Shown piece after piece: positions 51,635-62,369 of a DNA stretch of 64,000 nt (the first letter of the stretch is position 1; the number at the start of each line of letters is the position of its first letter). Origin of the DNA: Mycobacterium persicum (lineage in GTDB: Bacteria; Actinomycetota; Actinomycetes; Mycobacteriales; Mycobacteriaceae); contig NZ_MVIF01000011.1 in assembly GCF_002086675.1 (NCBI RefSeq), positions 27,262 through 91,261 on the forward strand. Reading direction: 5' to 3'. The translations under genes and the position numbers were made by a program. Below the pieces are notes generated by a model, which had not been told where the DNA came from, searched no databases, and saw only the letters and a program-made list of their open reading frames with translations.

Positions 51635-52984
51635 CTACGTCACAGCCGTCAATGCGGCACGTACACCGGCGATCGCGGCATCGATCTCGGCGCGCGTGAC
51701 GGTCAAGGCCGGACGGAAACGCACCCCGTCGTCACCGGCCGGCAGCACGATCACCGCGCGTTGCCACAACTGGCGGATCACGTCGTCACGGTCCGCGGTG
51801 GTCGGCAGGCTGAAGGCACACATCAGCCCCCGCCCGCGCGGATCCAGTACCAGGCCCGGGAACTCCTGGGCAAGCTCGTCGAGCCGGGCGCGCAGGTGTC
51901 GGCCCTGCCGGGCCGCATGTTCGAAGAGTCCGTCGTTTTCGATCACCTCCAGGATGCGGCGGGCCCGCACCATGTCGACCAGGCTTCCGCCCCACGTCGA
52001 GTTGAGCCGCGACTTGACCGCGAACACGTTGTCGGTGACCTCGTCGACGCGGCGGCCTGCCATCACCCCACAGACCTGCGTCTTCTTGCCGAAGGCCACG
52101 ACATCGGGCGCCACGGCCAATTGCTGGTAAGCCCAAGGGGTTCCGGTGATTCCACAGCCGGTCTGCACCTCGTCAAATATCAGCAGCGCGTCGTGTTCGT
52201 CACACAACTGCCGCATCGCCGCGAAGAACTCGGCCCGGAAGTGGCGGTCGCCGCCTTCTCCCTGGATCGGCTCGGCGATGAAACAGGCGATGTCGTGGGG
52301 GTGCACCTCGAATGCCGCGCGGGCCTGCCGCAGCGCCTCGGCCTCCAGCGCAGCCATGGCCGACTCGGTTAACCCCGGCCGGATATGGGGCGCGTCGATG
52401 CGCGGCCAGTCGAATTTCGGGAAGCGGGCCACGGTGACGGGTTTGGTGTTGGTGAGCGACAGGGTGTAGCCGCTGCGGCCGTGAAATGCGCCGCTCAAGT
52501 GCAGCACCCGGGTGCCCAGCGCCGGATCGATGCCGCGGGCCTGGTTGTGGCGGCTTTTCCAGTCGAATGCGACCTTGAGGGCGTTCTCCACCGCCAAAGC
52601 GCCGCCCTCGACGAAGAACAGATGCGGCAGCGCCGGGTCGCCCAACACCCTGACGAAGGTCTCGACGAAGCGCGCCATCGCCACCGAATACACATCGGAG
52701 TTGCTGGGTTTGTTCAACGCGGCCTCGGTGAGTTCGGCGCGGAATTCTTCGTCACCGGCCAGCGCCGGATGGTTCATGCCCAGCGCCGACGAGGCGACGA
52801 AGGTGAACATGTCCAGGTAGCGCCGGCCGGTTCGGGCATCGACCAGATAGCAGCCGGCCGACCGGGACAGATCGAGCACCAAGTCGAGGCCGTCGACCAG
52901 CATGCTGCGGCCCAGCACCTCGTGGACCTGGTCTGGCGTGACAGGCCGGCGGGTGTGCGCAGACAATCTCACGGCCGCGGTCAT
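51635..52984 (-). CDS. lat: L-lysine epsilon-aminotransferase
   Basis: 449-residue class III PLP aminotransferase, the same length as M. tuberculosis Lat. It transfers the epsilon-amino group of lysine to 2-oxoglutarate, giving 2-aminoadipate-6-semialdehyde. The PLP lysine is in VAFGKKTQVCG; LIFDEVQTGCGITG holds the Asp that binds the pyridine nitrogen, and FVEGGALAVENALKVAFDWK is the phosphate-binding region. In M. tuberculosis it rises strongly in dormancy-like and starvation states. LrpA is encoded 52 bases upstream on the same strand. Confidence 0.96.
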   Translation of the reverse strand: MTAAVRLSAHTRRPVTPDQVHEVLGRSMLVDGLDLVLDLSRSAGCYLVDARTGRRYLDMFTFVASSALGMNHPALAGDEEFRAELTEAALNKPSNSDVYSVAMARFVETFVRVLGDPALPHLFFVEGGALAVENALKVAFDWKSRHNQARGIDPALGTRVLHLSGAFHGRSGYTLSLTNTKPVTVARFPKFDWPRIDAPHIRPGLTESAMAALEAEALRQARAAFEVHPHDIACFIAEPIQGEGGDRHFRAEFFAAMRQLCDEHDALLIFDEVQTGCGITGTPWAYQQLAVAPDVVAFGKKTQVCGVMAGRRVDEVTDNVFAVKSRLNSTWGGSLVDMVRARRILEVIENDGLFEHAARQGRHLRARLDELAQEFPGLVLDPRGRGLMCAFSLPTTADRDDVIRQLWQRAVIVLPAGDDGVRFRPALTVTRAEIDAAIAGVRAALTAVT

Positions 52985-53036
52985 ATCACCATGCTAGCCG
53001 TGATTTTACGGAGCACGATGACATCTATCGGAAAGA

Positions 53037-53489
53037 TTATGGTATGAACTGCCGATCACTGTAAAAAGTATTCAGGATGATGGTGCTTCGAGTGCGCACG
53101 TTGGCGGCGGTCCGGATTCGCTGCAGTAGGTCCTCCAATGCCCGGGCGGACTCGACGCGCACCAGCAGGACGTAACTCTCCTCGCCGGCCACGGAATGAC
53201 ACGCTTCGATTTCGTCGATGTGTTCCAGCCGGGCGGGCGCATCATCGGGTTGGGAAGGGTCCAAAGGAGTGATGGCCACGAACGCTGACAGCAGGTGCCC
53301 GACGGCCTCCGGGTTGACCCGCGCCGTATACCCGGTCACCACGCCGCGCGACTCCAGCCGGCGCACCCGCGACTGGACAGCCGAGACCGACAGACCGGCA
53401 CTGGCGGCCAGCTCCGCGAGGGTGGCCCGCCCGTCGGCGACCAGCTCGCGCACCAGGATCCGGTCGATGTCGTCGAGCCTGTCAGCCAT
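53037..53489 (-). CDS. lrpA: Lrp/AsnC-family regulator LrpA
   Basis: 150-residue feast/famine regulator. The N-terminal helix-turn-helix is LDDIDRILVRELVADGRATL then AELAASAGLSVSAVQSRVRR; the C-terminal RAM domain (about 70-150) binds amino acids and forms octamers. In M. tuberculosis LrpA binds the lat promoter and controls lat. It is divergent from the hglS-like gene with only 30 bases between the two start codons, so one binding site could serve both sides. Confidence 0.94.
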   Translation of the reverse strand: MADRLDDIDRILVRELVADGRATLAELAASAGLSVSAVQSRVRRLESRGVVTGYTARVNPEAVGHLLSAFVAITPLDPSQPDDAPARLEHIDEIEACHSVAGEESYVLLVRVESARALEDLLQRIRTAANVRTRSTIILNTFYSDRQFIP

Positions 53490-53519
53490 GGCCGGAGACT
53501 ATCGCAGCGGCGGCACCCG

Positions 53520-54770
53520 ATGACTCCGGTCACGAGGCTGGCCACCTGGCAACTGCGGGCCCGCTTCGCCGCCGGTCTGTCGGCCAGGTATGCCGCCGAA
53601 GTGCCCGCCTACACCACGCTCGTGACGGTGAGTACGCAGGTCAACGCCGACTACGCGGCGCGCCACGGCGACGCCGAACGGTTGGGCTCGCTGCGGCGGG
53701 TCACCGCCGAACGGCATGGCGCCATCCGGGTGGGCACCCCGGCCGAGCTCGCCGCCGTCGCCGACATGTTCGCCGCGTTCGGCATGGAACCGGTCGGCTG
53801 TTACGACCTGCGCTCGGCGCGGTCGCCGATTCCCGTGGTGTCCACCGCGTTTCGCCCGATCGACGCAGATGAACTGGCGCGCAACCCGTTTCGGGTGTTC
53901 ACGTCGATGCTGGCCACCGGCGACAGCCGGTTCTTCGATGCCGGGCTGCGCAACCGTGTGCAGAACTTCCTGGCGCGGCGGCAGTTGTTCGATCCCGCGC
54001 TGCTGGCCCGGGCGCGGGTGATCGCGGCCGACGGCGGCTGCGACGCCGCAGAAGCGCAGGTTTTCGTCGCGGGCGCGGTGGCCGCATTCGCGCTGTCGCG
54101 AGAACCGATCGACAAGTCCTGGTACGACGAGCTGTCCCGGGTGTCGGCGGTGGCCGCCGACATCGCCGGGATCGGCAGCACCCACATCAATCACCTGACG
54201 CCGCGGGTGCTGGACATCGACGAGCTGTACCGCCGGATGAGCGGGCGCGGGATCGCCATGATCGACACCATTCAGGGTCCGCCGCGTACCGGCGGACCCG
54301 CCGTGTTGTTGCGGCAGACCTCTTTTCGCGCGCTGGCCGAACCGCGGCTGTTTCGCGGTGCCGACGGCCGTATCACCGAGGGCAGCCTGCGGGTGCGCTT
54401 CGGTGAAGTCGAGGCGCGCGGTGTCGCCCTCACCCCGCGCGGGCGTCAGCGCTACGACACCGCGATGGCACATGCCGACCCGGCCGCCGTGTGGGGGGAC
54501 TACTTCCCGGCCACCGATGCGGAGCTGGCCGCGCAGGGTCTGGCCTACTACCGTGGCGGCGACCCGTCGGCGCCCATCGTCTACGAGGACTTCCTGCCGG
54601 CCTCGGCGGCCGGAATCTTCCGCTCCAATCTGGACGGCGACGGCAGCGCCGGCAGGGACGTCGGCGATGATTCCGGCTACGACGCGCAGTGGTTGGCCGG
54701 GGCCATCGGACGCGATATCCACGACCCCTACGCACGCTATGAAGCACAGGCCAAGGAGGCTGTCGCATGA
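53520..54770 (+). CDS. 2-oxoadipate dioxygenase/decarboxylase, HglS-like (DUF1338)
   Basis: 416-residue protein, Rv3292-like, of the DUF1338/YdcJ family. HglS in Pseudomonas is an iron enzyme that turns 2-oxoadipate into D-2-hydroxyglutarate in lysine breakdown. The family motifs TAERHGAIRVGTP (metal-binding His), STHINHLTPRVLDIDEL (second His) and VYEDFLPASAAGIF (acidic ligand region) are present. Its place between lrpA/lat and pcd supports this function strongly. The ATG at 53520 is the start nearest to lrpA; longer in-frame extensions would overlap lrpA. It overlaps pcd by four bases. Confidence 0.85.
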   Translation: MTPVTRLATWQLRARFAAGLSARYAAEVPAYTTLVTVSTQVNADYAARHGDAERLGSLRRVTAERHGAIRVGTPAELAAVADMFAAFGMEPVGCYDLRSARSPIPVVSTAFRPIDADELARNPFRVFTSMLATGDSRFFDAGLRNRVQNFLARRQLFDPALLARARVIAADGGCDAAEAQVFVAGAVAAFALSREPIDKSWYDELSRVSAVAADIAGIGSTHINHLTPRVLDIDELYRRMSGRGIAMIDTIQGPPRTGGPAVLLRQTSFRALAEPRLFRGADGRITEGSLRVRFGEVEARGVALTPRGRQRYDTAMAHADPAAVWGDYFPATDAELAAQGLAYYRGGDPSAPIVYEDFLPASAAGIFRSNLDGDGSAGRDVGDDSGYDAQWLAGAIGRDIHDPYARYEAQAKEAVA

Positions 54771-56281
54771 CCAGCACCAGCGAGCTACGCGACCGGGTCC
54801 TGGGGGCTTTCGACGCGATCGGGGTGACCGCCGGCCTGGGCGAGCCGGGCGGGCACGGGATGCCGGTCAGCACGCCGATCACCGGCGAGTCATTGTTCAC
54901 GCTCGCCTACACCACGCCCGAGCAAGCCGATCGCACGATCGCCGAAGCGGTGCAGGCGTTTTCGACCTGGCGCGGCACGCCCGCGCCGGTGCGCGGCGCG
55001 CTGGTGTCCCGGCTCGGGGAGTTGCTCACCGCGCACCGGCACGACCTCGCCACGGTGGTGACGGTCGAAGTAGGCAAGATCACCGCCGAGGCGCTGGGCG
55101 AAGTCCAGGAGATGATCGACATCTGCCAGTTCGCGGTCGGCCTGTCGCGCCAGCTCTACGGGCGCACCATCGCCTCGGAGCGCCCGCGGCACCGGCTGAT
55201 GGAGACCTGGCATCCGCTGGGCGTGGTCGGGGTGATCACCGCGTTCAACTTCCCGGTCGCGGTGTGGGCGTGGAACACCGCGGTGGCGCTGGTGTGCGGG
55301 GACACCGTGGTCTGGAAACCCTCGGAGCTGACCCCGCTGACTGCGCTGGCCTGTCAGGCATTGCTGACCCGGGCCGCCGCCGACGTCGGCGCCCCGCCCT
55401 CGGTGAGCGGCGTGCTGTTGGGCGAGGCGGATCTGGGAGAACTGCTCGTCGACGACCCGCGCGTCGCGCTGGTGTCGGCGACCGGTTCGGTGCGGATGGG
55501 CCGGCAGGTCGGTCCCCGCGTCGCCGCCCGCTTCGGCCGGGTGCTGCTGGAGCTGGGCGGCAACAATGCGGCCATCGTGGCGCCGTCGGCCGATCTGGAG
55601 CTGGCGGTGCGAGGCATCGTGTTCGCCGCCGCCGGCACCGCCGGCCAGCGCTGCACCAGCCTGCGCCGGCTGATCGTGCACCGCTCGATAGCCGACGACG
55701 TGGTGACCCGGGTCACCGCCGCCTTCCGCAACCTGCCCGTCGGCGACCCGTCGGCGCCGGCCACGCTGATCGGCCCGCTCATCCACGAGACCGCCTACCG
55801 CGATATGGTGGGCGCGCTGGAGCAGGCGCGTGCCGATGGCGGTGAGGTTATGGGCGGCGAGCGGCACCAGGACGAGCACCCGAGCGCCTACTACGTTGCG
55901 CCCGCGGTGGTCCGGATGCCGTCGCAGACGGCCATCGTGGCGACCGAGACGTTCGCGCCGATTCTCTACGTGTTGATCTACGACCAGCTCGACGACGCTA
56001 TCGCGCTCAATAATGCTGTGCCGCAAGGTCTTTCGTCGGCAATCTTCACCAATGACCTGCGCGAGGCGCAGCGCTTCCTCGACGAATCCGACTGTGGAAT
56101 CGCCAACGTGAACATCGGTACCTCGGGTGCGGAGATCGGCGGCGCCTTCGGCGGCGAAAAGCAAACCGGCGGCGGGCGCGAGTCCGGTTCGGACGCCTGG
56201 AAGGCCTACATGCGCCGCGCCACCAACACGATCAACTACTCCCCCGAGCTGCCGTTGGCCCAGAGCGTGCGGTTCGGCTAA
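54767..56281 (+). CDS. pcd: 2-aminoadipate-6-semialdehyde dehydrogenase (piperideine-6-carboxylate dehydrogenase)
   Basis: 504-residue ALDH7-type dehydrogenase, Rv3293-like. It oxidises the Lat product (in equilibrium with piperideine-6-carboxylate) to 2-aminoadipate. The NAD site shows VVGVITAFNFPVAVWAWNTA and SATGSVRMGRQV; the catalytic Glu is in LLELGGNNAA and the catalytic Cys in TAGQRCTSLRRL. The ATG overlaps the hglS-like stop (ATGA). Lat, Pcd and the HglS-like enzyme thus act in series, lacking only the 2-aminoadipate to 2-oxoadipate transaminase. Confidence 0.93.
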   Translation: MTSTSELRDRVLGAFDAIGVTAGLGEPGGHGMPVSTPITGESLFTLAYTTPEQADRTIAEAVQAFSTWRGTPAPVRGALVSRLGELLTAHRHDLATVVTVEVGKITAEALGEVQEMIDICQFAVGLSRQLYGRTIASERPRHRLMETWHPLGVVGVITAFNFPVAVWAWNTAVALVCGDTVVWKPSELTPLTALACQALLTRAAADVGAPPSVSGVLLGEADLGELLVDDPRVALVSATGSVRMGRQVGPRVAARFGRVLLELGGNNAAIVAPSADLELAVRGIVFAAAGTAGQRCTSLRRLIVHRSIADDVVTRVTAAFRNLPVGDPSAPATLIGPLIHETAYRDMVGALEQARADGGEVMGGERHQDEHPSAYYVAPAVVRMPSQTAIVATETFAPILYVLIYDQLDDAIALNNAVPQGLSSAIFTNDLREAQRFLDESDCGIANVNIGTSGAEIGGAFGGEKQTGGGRESGSDAWKAYMRRATNTINYSPELPLAQSVRFG

Positions 56282-56316
56282 GAATCAGGTCTAGCGGAGC
56301 CGGTAGTCGACATGAG

Positions 56317-56322
56317 TAATAT
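56317..56322 (+). promoter_or_regulatory. -10 element of the TetR gene
   Basis: TAATAT is a strong TANNNT match seven bases before ATG 56330. It lies inside the frame that would start at ATG 56312, so it favours the downstream start and a leaderless message. Confidence 0.55.
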
Positions 56323-56329
56323 CGTCCCC

Positions 56330-57007
56330 ATGGCGACAGCCAGGAGGCGGTTATCCCCTGAGGACCGACGCGCCGAACTGCTGGCCCTGGGGGCGGAAGT
56401 TTTCGGAAAGCGACCTTACGACGAGGTCCGCATCGACGAGATCGCGGAGCGCGCCGGGGTGTCGCGCGCGCTGATGTATCACTACTTCCCCGACAAGCGG
56501 GCGTTCTTCGCCGCCGTCGTCAAGGACGAGGCGGACCGGCTGTACGCGGCCACCAACAAACCGCCCGCCCCGGGCCTGACGATGTTCGAAGAGATCCGCA
56601 CCGGCGTGCTGGCCTATATGGCCTATCACCAGCAGAACCCGGAAGCAGCCTGGGCGGCCTATGTCGGCCTGGGCCGATCGGACCCGGTGCTGCTGGGCAT
56701 CGACGACGAAGCCAAGAACCGCCAGATGGAACACATCATGACCCGCATCGGCGAGGTCGTCAGCGGCATCCCGGGCACCAGCGCGCTGGAGCCGGAGGTC
56801 GAGCGCGACTTGCGGGTGATCATCTTCGGCTGGATCGCGTTCACCTTCGAAATCTGCCGGCAGCGGATCATCGACCCCACCACCGACGCCGAACGCCTTG
56901 CCGACGCCTGTGCACATACCCTGCTGGACGCGATAGCACGGGTGCCACAGATCCCGGAGGAACTGGCCCATGCGATGGCGACCGCGCGCGACTTGCCGCA
57001 ACGGTGA
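56330..57007 (+). CDS. TetR-family transcriptional regulator (Rv3295-like)
   Basis: 225-residue regulator. The N-terminal helix-turn-helix is VRIDEIAERAGVSRALMYHYF followed by PDKRAFFAAVV, closely matching the TetR consensus. The C-terminal ligand/dimer domain (about 60-225) has no recognised specificity. Targets are unknown; it might control lhr downstream or pcd upstream. ATG 56330 (MATARRRLSP) gives the M. tuberculosis start. Confidence 0.92.
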   Translation: MATARRRLSPEDRRAELLALGAEVFGKRPYDEVRIDEIAERAGVSRALMYHYFPDKRAFFAAVVKDEADRLYAATNKPPAPGLTMFEEIRTGVLAYMAYHQQNPEAAWAAYVGLGRSDPVLLGIDDEAKNRQMEHIMTRIGEVVSGIPGTSALEPEVERDLRVIIFGWIAFTFEICRQRIIDPTTDAERLADACAHTLLDAIARVPQIPEELAHAMATARDLPQR

Positions 57008-57037
57008 GTTGTCGGTAGTCGTTGGCACGATGGTCAG

Positions 57038-60000
57038 GTGAGTTCTGACCCGCTAGGCCGATTCAGCGCGATCACCCGCGACTGGTTCGCCAGCACTTTC
57101 GCCGCGCCCACCGCCGCGCAGGCCAGTGCCTGGGCCGCCATCGCCGCCGGTGACAACACCTTAGTCATAGCTCCGACCGGCTCCGGCAAGACGTTGGCCG
57201 CCTTCCTGTGGGCGCTCGACAGCCTGGCCGCCGCGCCGGGTCGGCCGGCCGGAACCCGCGTCCTCTACATCTCGCCGCTCAAGGCGCTCGGGGTCGACGT
57301 CGAGCGCAACCTGCGCACCCCGCTGGCGGGGCTGACCCGGCTGGCGGAGCGCCGGGGTCTACCCGCGCCCGGCATCAGCGTCGGGGTCCGCTCCGGCGAC
57401 ACCCCGCCCGCGGCACGCCGGCAGCTCATCGCGCGGCCACCCGACGTGCTGATCACCACGCCGGAGTCGCTGTTCTTGATGTTGACCTCGGCCGCCCGCG
57501 AGACGCTGGCCAACGTCGAGACCGTCATCGTCGACGAGATCCACGCCATCGCGGCCACCAAGCGGGGCGCTCATCTGGCGCTGTCGCTGGAGCGCCTCGA
57601 CGACTTGGCGGACTTGACGCCGGGGCCGGGCGGGAGGCGCCGCGCGCAACGCATCGGCCTGTCGGCGACGGTGCGTCCGCCCGAGGAACTCGCCCGGTTC
57701 TTGTCCGGACAGTCGCCGACCACCATCGTCGCTCCGCCCGCGGCCAAGACCCTGGAGCTGTCCGTGCAGGTGCCGGTGCCCGACATGGCCAACCTGGCGA
57801 ACAACTCGATCTGGCCCGATGTCGAGGCCCGGCTGGTCGACCTGATCGAAGCCCACAATTCGACCATCGTGTTCGCCAACTCGCGACGGCTGGCCGAACG
57901 ACTCACCGCGCGGCTCAACGAAATTCACGCCGAACGCTGCGGCGTCGAGCTCGGTGCCACGCCTGATCAGAAAACCAACCCGCAGGTGGCCGGCGGCGCC
58001 CCCGCCCACATCATGGCAAGCGGCCAGAGCTTCGGCGCCCCGCTGATGTTGGCGCGCGCCCATCACGGATCGGTCAGCAAGGAGCAGCGCGCCCTGGTCG
58101 AGGAGGACCTCAAACGCGGGCTGCTCAAGGCGGTGGTGGCGACGTCGAGCCTGGAGCTGGGCATCGACATGGGTGCGGTCGATCTGGTGATCCAGGTGGA
58201 GGCGCCGCCGTCGGTGGCCAGCGGCCTGCAACGCATCGGGCGGGCCGGCCATCAGGTTGGTGAGATCTCGCGTGGCGTGCTGTTTCCCAAGCACCGCACC
58301 GACCTGCTCGGCTGTGCGGTGAGCGTGCACCGCATGCTGGCCGGCCAGATCGAGACCATGCGGGTGCCGGCCAATCCGCTGGACATCCTGGCCCAGCACA
58401 CGGTGGCGGCGGCCGCGCTGGAGCCGCTCAACGCCGACCGCTGGTTTGACACCGTGCGCCGCAGCGCCCCGTTCGCGACCCTGCCGCGCAGCGCGTTCGA
58501 GGCCACCCTGGATCTGCTGTCCGGCAAGTACCCGTCCACCGAGTTCGCCGAGCTGCGGCCGCGGTTGGTCTACGACCGGGATACCGGCATGCTGACCGCG
58601 CGTCCGGGCGCGCAGCGACTCGCCGTCACCTCCGGCGGCGCCATCCCCGACCGCGGGCTGTTCACCGTGTGGCTGGCCACCGAAAAGCCTTCGCGGGTAG
58701 GCGAACTCGACGAGGAGATGGTTTACGAGTCGCGCCCCGGCGATGTCATCTCGCTGGGGGCCAGCAGCTGGCGGATCACCGAGATCACCCACGATCGGGT
58801 GCTGGTGATCCCCGCGCCGGGCCAGCCGGCGCGGTTGCCGTTCTGGCGTGGCGACGACGTCGGCCGCTCGGCCGAGCTGGGCGCCGCGCTGGGCAAACTG
58901 ACCGGCCAGCTGGCCCGCCTGGATCGCGAGGCGTTCGGCAAGCGTTGTGCCGCTTTGGGTTTCGACGACTACGCCACCGACAACCTGTGGGGCCTGCTGG
59001 CTGAGCAGCGCGCCGCCACCCGGATGGTGCCCACCGACACCTCCCTGCTGGTCGAGCGGTTCCGCGACGAGCTGGGCGATTGGCGGGTGATCCTGCACTC
59101 CCCCTACGGGCTGCGGGTGCACGGACCGCTGGCGCTGGCGGTGGGCCGGCGGCTGCGGGAGCGCTACGACATCGACGAGAAGCCCACCGCCTCCGACGAC
59201 GGCATCGTGGTACGGCTGCCCGATTCTGGGGACGCCCCGGCGGGGGCCGAACTTTTCGTCTTCGACGCCGAGGAGATCGACGCCCTCGTCACCGCCGAGG
59301 TGGGCGAGTCGGCACTGTTCGCCTCCCGGTTCCGGGAGTCGGCGGCGCGGGCTTTGCTGCTACCCCGTCGCCACCCCGGCCGCCGCTCGCCGTTGTGGCA
59401 CCAGCGCCAGCGCGCCGCCCAGTTGCTGGAGGTGGCCCGCAAATATCCCGACTTCCCGATCGTGCTGGAAACCGTCCGCGAGTGCCTGCAAGACGTCTAC
59501 GACGTCGCGACTTTGACCAGCTTGATGGCCGATATCGCCCAGCGCCGGGTGCGGATCGCCGAGGCCGACACCGCGACACCCTCCCCGTTCGCCGCCTCAC
59601 TGCTGTTCGGTTACGTCGGTGCGTTCATCTACGAGGGCGATGTCCCGCTGGCCGAGCGCCGCGCGGCGGCGCTGTCACTGGACAGCACGCTGCTGGCCGA
59701 GCTGCTGGGCCGCGTCGAGTTGCGTGAGCTGCTGGACCCGGAAGTCATCGCCGCGACCGGTCGCCAGTTGCAGCACCTGACGGCCGACCGGGCGGCCCGC
59801 GACGCCGAAGGCGTGGCGGACCTGCTGCGGCTGCTGGGTCCGCTCACCGAGGCCGAAGTCGCCGCACGCGCGGGCACGCCCGACGTCGGGGGCTGGCTGG
59901 AGGGGCTGCGCGCGGCCCGTCGCGCCCTGACGGTGGCCTTCGCCGGGCGCAACTGGTGGGTGGCCGTCGAAGACATCGGCCGGCTGCGTGACGGCGTCGG

Positions 60001-61600
60001 CGCGGCGGTTCCGGTGGGGCTGCCGACCGCGTTCACCGAAGAAGTAGCCGACCCACTGGGCGAGCTGCTGGGCCGCTACGCGCGCACCCATACGCCGTTC
60101 ACCACCGCCGAGGCCGCGGCCCGGTTCGGCCTGGGCCTGCGGGTGGCCGCCGACGTGCTGGGTCGGCTGGCCGGTGACGGCCGGCTGGTACGCGGCGACT
60201 TCGTCGCCGCGGCGGCGCCGGGCGGCGCCGGGGCCGAGCAATGGTGCGACGCCGAGGTGCTGCGCATCCTGCGGCGCCGGTCGCTGGCCGCGCTGCGGGC
60301 CCAGGTCGAGCCGGTCAGCACCGCGGCCTACGGCCGCTTCCTGCCGGAGTGGCACCAAGTGGGCGCCACCGACGCGGGCGGCGTCGACCGGCTGGCGGCG
60401 GTGATCGATCAGCTTGCCGGCGTGCGGATTCCGGCTTCGGCGCTGGAGCCACTGGTGCTGGCCCCGCGAGTCCGCGACTACTCCCCGGCGATGCTCGACG
60501 AGCTGCTCGCCAGCGGCGAGGTCACCTGGTCGGGCGCCGGGTCGATCTCGGCCAGCGACGGCTGGATCAGCTTGCATCTCGCCGATTCCGCGCCCTTGAC
60601 GCTGGCATTGCCTGCCAACCAGCCCGCCGAGATCGAGTTGACCGATGCCCATCGGGCAATCCTGGACACGCTGGCCGGCGGCGGCGCGTACTTCTTCCGC
60701 CAGCTCACCGGAAACGGACCTGCCGAGACCGACCTCAAAGCCGCGCTGTGGGAACTGATCTGGGCCGGCTGGGTCACCGGCGACACGTTCGCGCCGGTGC
60801 GCGCGGTCCTCGGCGGCGGCCCGGGCGCCCGTAAGCGGTCCGCCCCCGCCCACCGCGGACACCGCCCGCCGCGGCTGAGCCGATACAGCGTCGCGCACGC
60901 CCAGGCGCGCGCCGCCGATCCCACGGTGGCGGGGCGATGGTCGGCGCTGCCGCCCCCCGAGCCGGACTCCACGCTGCGGGCCCACTATCACGCCGAGCTG
61001 CTGTTGAACCGCCACGGCGTGTTGACCAAGGGCGCGGCGGCCGCCGAAGCTGTGCCGGGCGGGTTCGCCACCCTGTACAAGGTGTTGAGCGCATTCGAGG
61101 AGGCCGGCCGCTGCCAGCGCGGCTACTTCGTCGAGTCGTTGGGCGGCGCTCAGTTCGCCGTGGCATCCACCGTGGACCGGCTGCGCAGCTACCTCGACGG
61201 GATCGACCCGCAGCGGCCGGAGTACCGAGCTGTCGTGCTGGCCGCCACCGACCCGGCCAATCCCTACGGCGCCGCACTGCCGTGGCCTATCGCCGAACGT
61301 GAGGGCGCGGCCCGGCCGGGCCGCAAGGCCGGGGCACTGGTCGTGCTGGTGGACGGCGAGCTGACCTGGTTCCTCGAGCGCGGCGGCCGCACCCTACTGA
61401 CCTTCACCGACGACCCGGGTTCCAGCCACGCGGCGGCCATCGCGGTGGCCGATCTGGTGGCGGCCCGCCGGGTCGCGTCGATCCTGGTGGAACGCGTCGA
61501 CGGGATACCGGCCCTACAGCCTGGCGGGCCGGGCTCGGTGACCGACGCCTTGACCGATGCTGGCTTCGCACGCACCCCTCGCGGCTTGCGGCTGAGGTGA
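57038..61600 (+). CDS. lhr: large DNA helicase Lhr
   Basis: 1520-residue superfamily 2 helicase. Lhr of mycobacteria is a 3'-5' ATP-dependent translocase that unwinds RNA:DNA hybrids and is induced by DNA damage. Motif I is [13 protein letters not shown] near residue 45; motif II is VDEIHA near 167; motif [13 protein letters not shown]; motif [14 protein letters not shown] near 400. A winged helix and the beta-barrel domain characteristic of the Lhr core follow to about 860, and the long C-terminal region is typical of full-length Lhr. GTG start. nei begins four bases after the stop, so the two form a repair unit. Confidence 0.95.
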   Translation: MSSDPLGRFSAITRDWFASTFAAPTAAQASAWAAIAAGDNTLVIAPTGSGKTLAAFLWALDSLAAAPGRPAGTRVLYISPLKALGVDVERNLRTPLAGLTRLAERRGLPAPGISVGVRSGDTPPAARRQLIARPPDVLITTPESLFLMLTSAARETLANVETVIVDEIHAIAATKRGAHLALSLERLDDLADLTPGPGGRRRAQRIGLSATVRPPEELARFLSGQSPTTIVAPPAAKTLELSVQVPVPDMANLANNSIWPDVEARLVDLIEAHNSTIVFANSRRLAERLTARLNEIHAERCGVELGATPDQKTNPQVAGGAPAHIMASGQSFGAPLMLARAHHGSVSKEQRALVEEDLKRGLLKAVVATSSLELGIDMGAVDLVIQVEAPPSVASGLQRIGRAGHQVGEISRGVLFPKHRTDLLGCAVSVHRMLAGQIETMRVPANPLDILAQHTVAAAALEPLNADRWFDTVRRSAPFATLPRSAFEATLDLLSGKYPSTEFAELRPRLVYDRDTGMLTARPGAQRLAVTSGGAIPDRGLFTVWLATEKPSRVGELDEEMVYESRPGDVISLGASSWRITEITHDRVLVIPAPGQPARLPFWRGDDVGRSAELGAALGKLTGQLARLDREAFGKRCAALGFDDYATDNLWGLLAEQRAATRMVPTDTSLLVERFRDELGDWRVILHSPYGLRVHGPLALAVGRRLRERYDIDEKPTASDDGIVVRLPDSGDAPAGAELFVFDAEEIDALVTAEVGESALFASRFRESAARALLLPRRHPGRRSPLWHQRQRAAQLLEVARKYPDFPIVLETVRECLQDVYDVATLTSLMADIAQRRVRIAEADTATPSPFAASLLFGYVGAFIYEGDVPLAERRAAALSLDSTLLAELLGRVELRELLDPEVIAATGRQLQHLTADRAARDAEGVADLLRLLGPLTEAEVAARAGTPDVGGWLEGLRAARRALTVAFAGRNWWVAVEDIGRLRDGVGAAVPVGLPTAFTEEVADPLGELLGRYARTHTPFTTAEAAARFGLGLRVAADVLGRLAGDGRLVRGDFVAAAAPGGAGAEQWCDAEVLRILRRRSLAALRAQVEPVSTAAYGRFLPEWHQVGATDAGGVDRLAAVIDQLAGVRIPASALEPLVLAPRVRDYSPAMLDELLASGEVTWSGAGSISASDGWISLHLADSAPLTLALPANQPAEIELTDAHRAILDTLAGGGAYFFRQLTGNGPAETDLKAALWELIWAGWVTGDTFAPVRAVLGGGPGARKRSAPAHRGHRPPRLSRYSVAHAQARAADPTVAGRWSALPPPEPDSTLRAHYHAELLLNRHGVLTKGAAAAEAVPGGFATLYKVLSAFEEAGRCQRGYFVESLGGAQFAVASTVDRLRSYLDGIDPQRPEYRAVVLAATDPANPYGAALPWPIAEREGAARPGRKAGALVVLVDGELTWFLERGGRTLLTFTDDPGSSHAAAIAVADLVAARRVASILVERVDGIPALQPGGPGSVTDALTDAGFARTPRGLRLR

Positions 61601-61604
61601 GCCG

Positions 61605-62369
61605 ATGCCCGAGGGTGACACCGTTTGGCATACCGCGGCAGTGCTGCGGCACCAGCTGGCCGGCCGGACGCTGACCCGCTGCGACATCCGGGTGCCGCGG
61701 TTTGCCACCGTCGACCTCAGCGGGCACATGGTCGACGAGGTGCTCAGTCGGGGTAAGCATCTGTTCATCAGAGTCGGCGGGGTCAGCATTCACTCCCACT
61801 TGAAGATGGACGGCAGCTGGCGAGTTGCCGAGCGCCCGGTGCGGGTGGATCATCGGGCGCGAATCATCTTGGAGGCAGGCAATATTCGGGCGGTCGGTGT
61901 CGACCTGGGTGTGCTGGAGCTGCTGGACCGGGACAACGACGGCGCCGTCGTCGCCCATCTGGGACCCGACCTGTTGGGCGAGGATTGGGATGCCGCGGTT
62001 GCGGCCGCCAACCTGGTCGCCGATCCGGACCGGCCCATCGCCGAGGCGCTGCTCGATCAGCGGGTACTGGCCGGGATCGGCAATGTCTATTGCAACGAGC
62101 TGTGTTTCGTCAGCGGGCATCGGCCGACGGCGCCGGTCAGCGCCATCGCCGATCCGCGGCGCCTCGCCGCCCGTGCGCGAGAGATGCTGTGGGCCAACCG
62201 TTTCCGCTGGAGTCGCTGCACCACCGGCGACACCCGGGCCGGTCGGCGGCTGTGGGTCTACGGACGGGCCGGTGAACCCTGCCGGCGCTGCGGAACCCGC
62301 ATCGAATACCTGCACGCCGGTGGCAACGCCCGGCGAGTCCAGTTCTGGTGCCCGAGCTGCCAGCACTGA
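61605..62369 (+). CDS. nei: endonuclease VIII / Fpg-Nei DNA glycosylase
   Basis: 254-residue bifunctional glycosylase/AP lyase (Nei1, Rv3297-like) that removes oxidised pyrimidines. The N-terminus [11 protein letters not shown] has the catalytic Pro2 and Glu3; [10 protein letters not shown] holds the conserved Lys; [14 protein letters not shown] is the helix-two-turn-helix; the C-terminal zinc finger is [11 protein letters not shown] ... FWCPSCQH with four cysteines. It is four bases from lhr. Confidence 0.95.
   Translation: MPEGDTVWHTAAVLRHQLAGRTLTRCDIRVPRFATVDLSGHMVDEVLSRGKHLFIRVGGVSIHSHLKMDGSWRVAERPVRVDHRARIILEAGNIRAVGVDLGVLELLDRDNDGAVVAHLGPDLLGEDWDAAVAAANLVADPDRPIAEALLDQRVLAGIGNVYCNELCFVSGHRPTAPVSAIADPRRLAARAREMLWANRFRWSRCTTGDTRAGRRLWVYGRAGEPCRRCGTRIEYLHAGGNARRVQFWCPSCQH

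Noticed and set aside
57359..59122. Long open frames antisense to lhr, including another at 59675-61015.
   Set aside because: These are compositional shadows of a conserved 1520-residue helicase; the residues show no family motifs.
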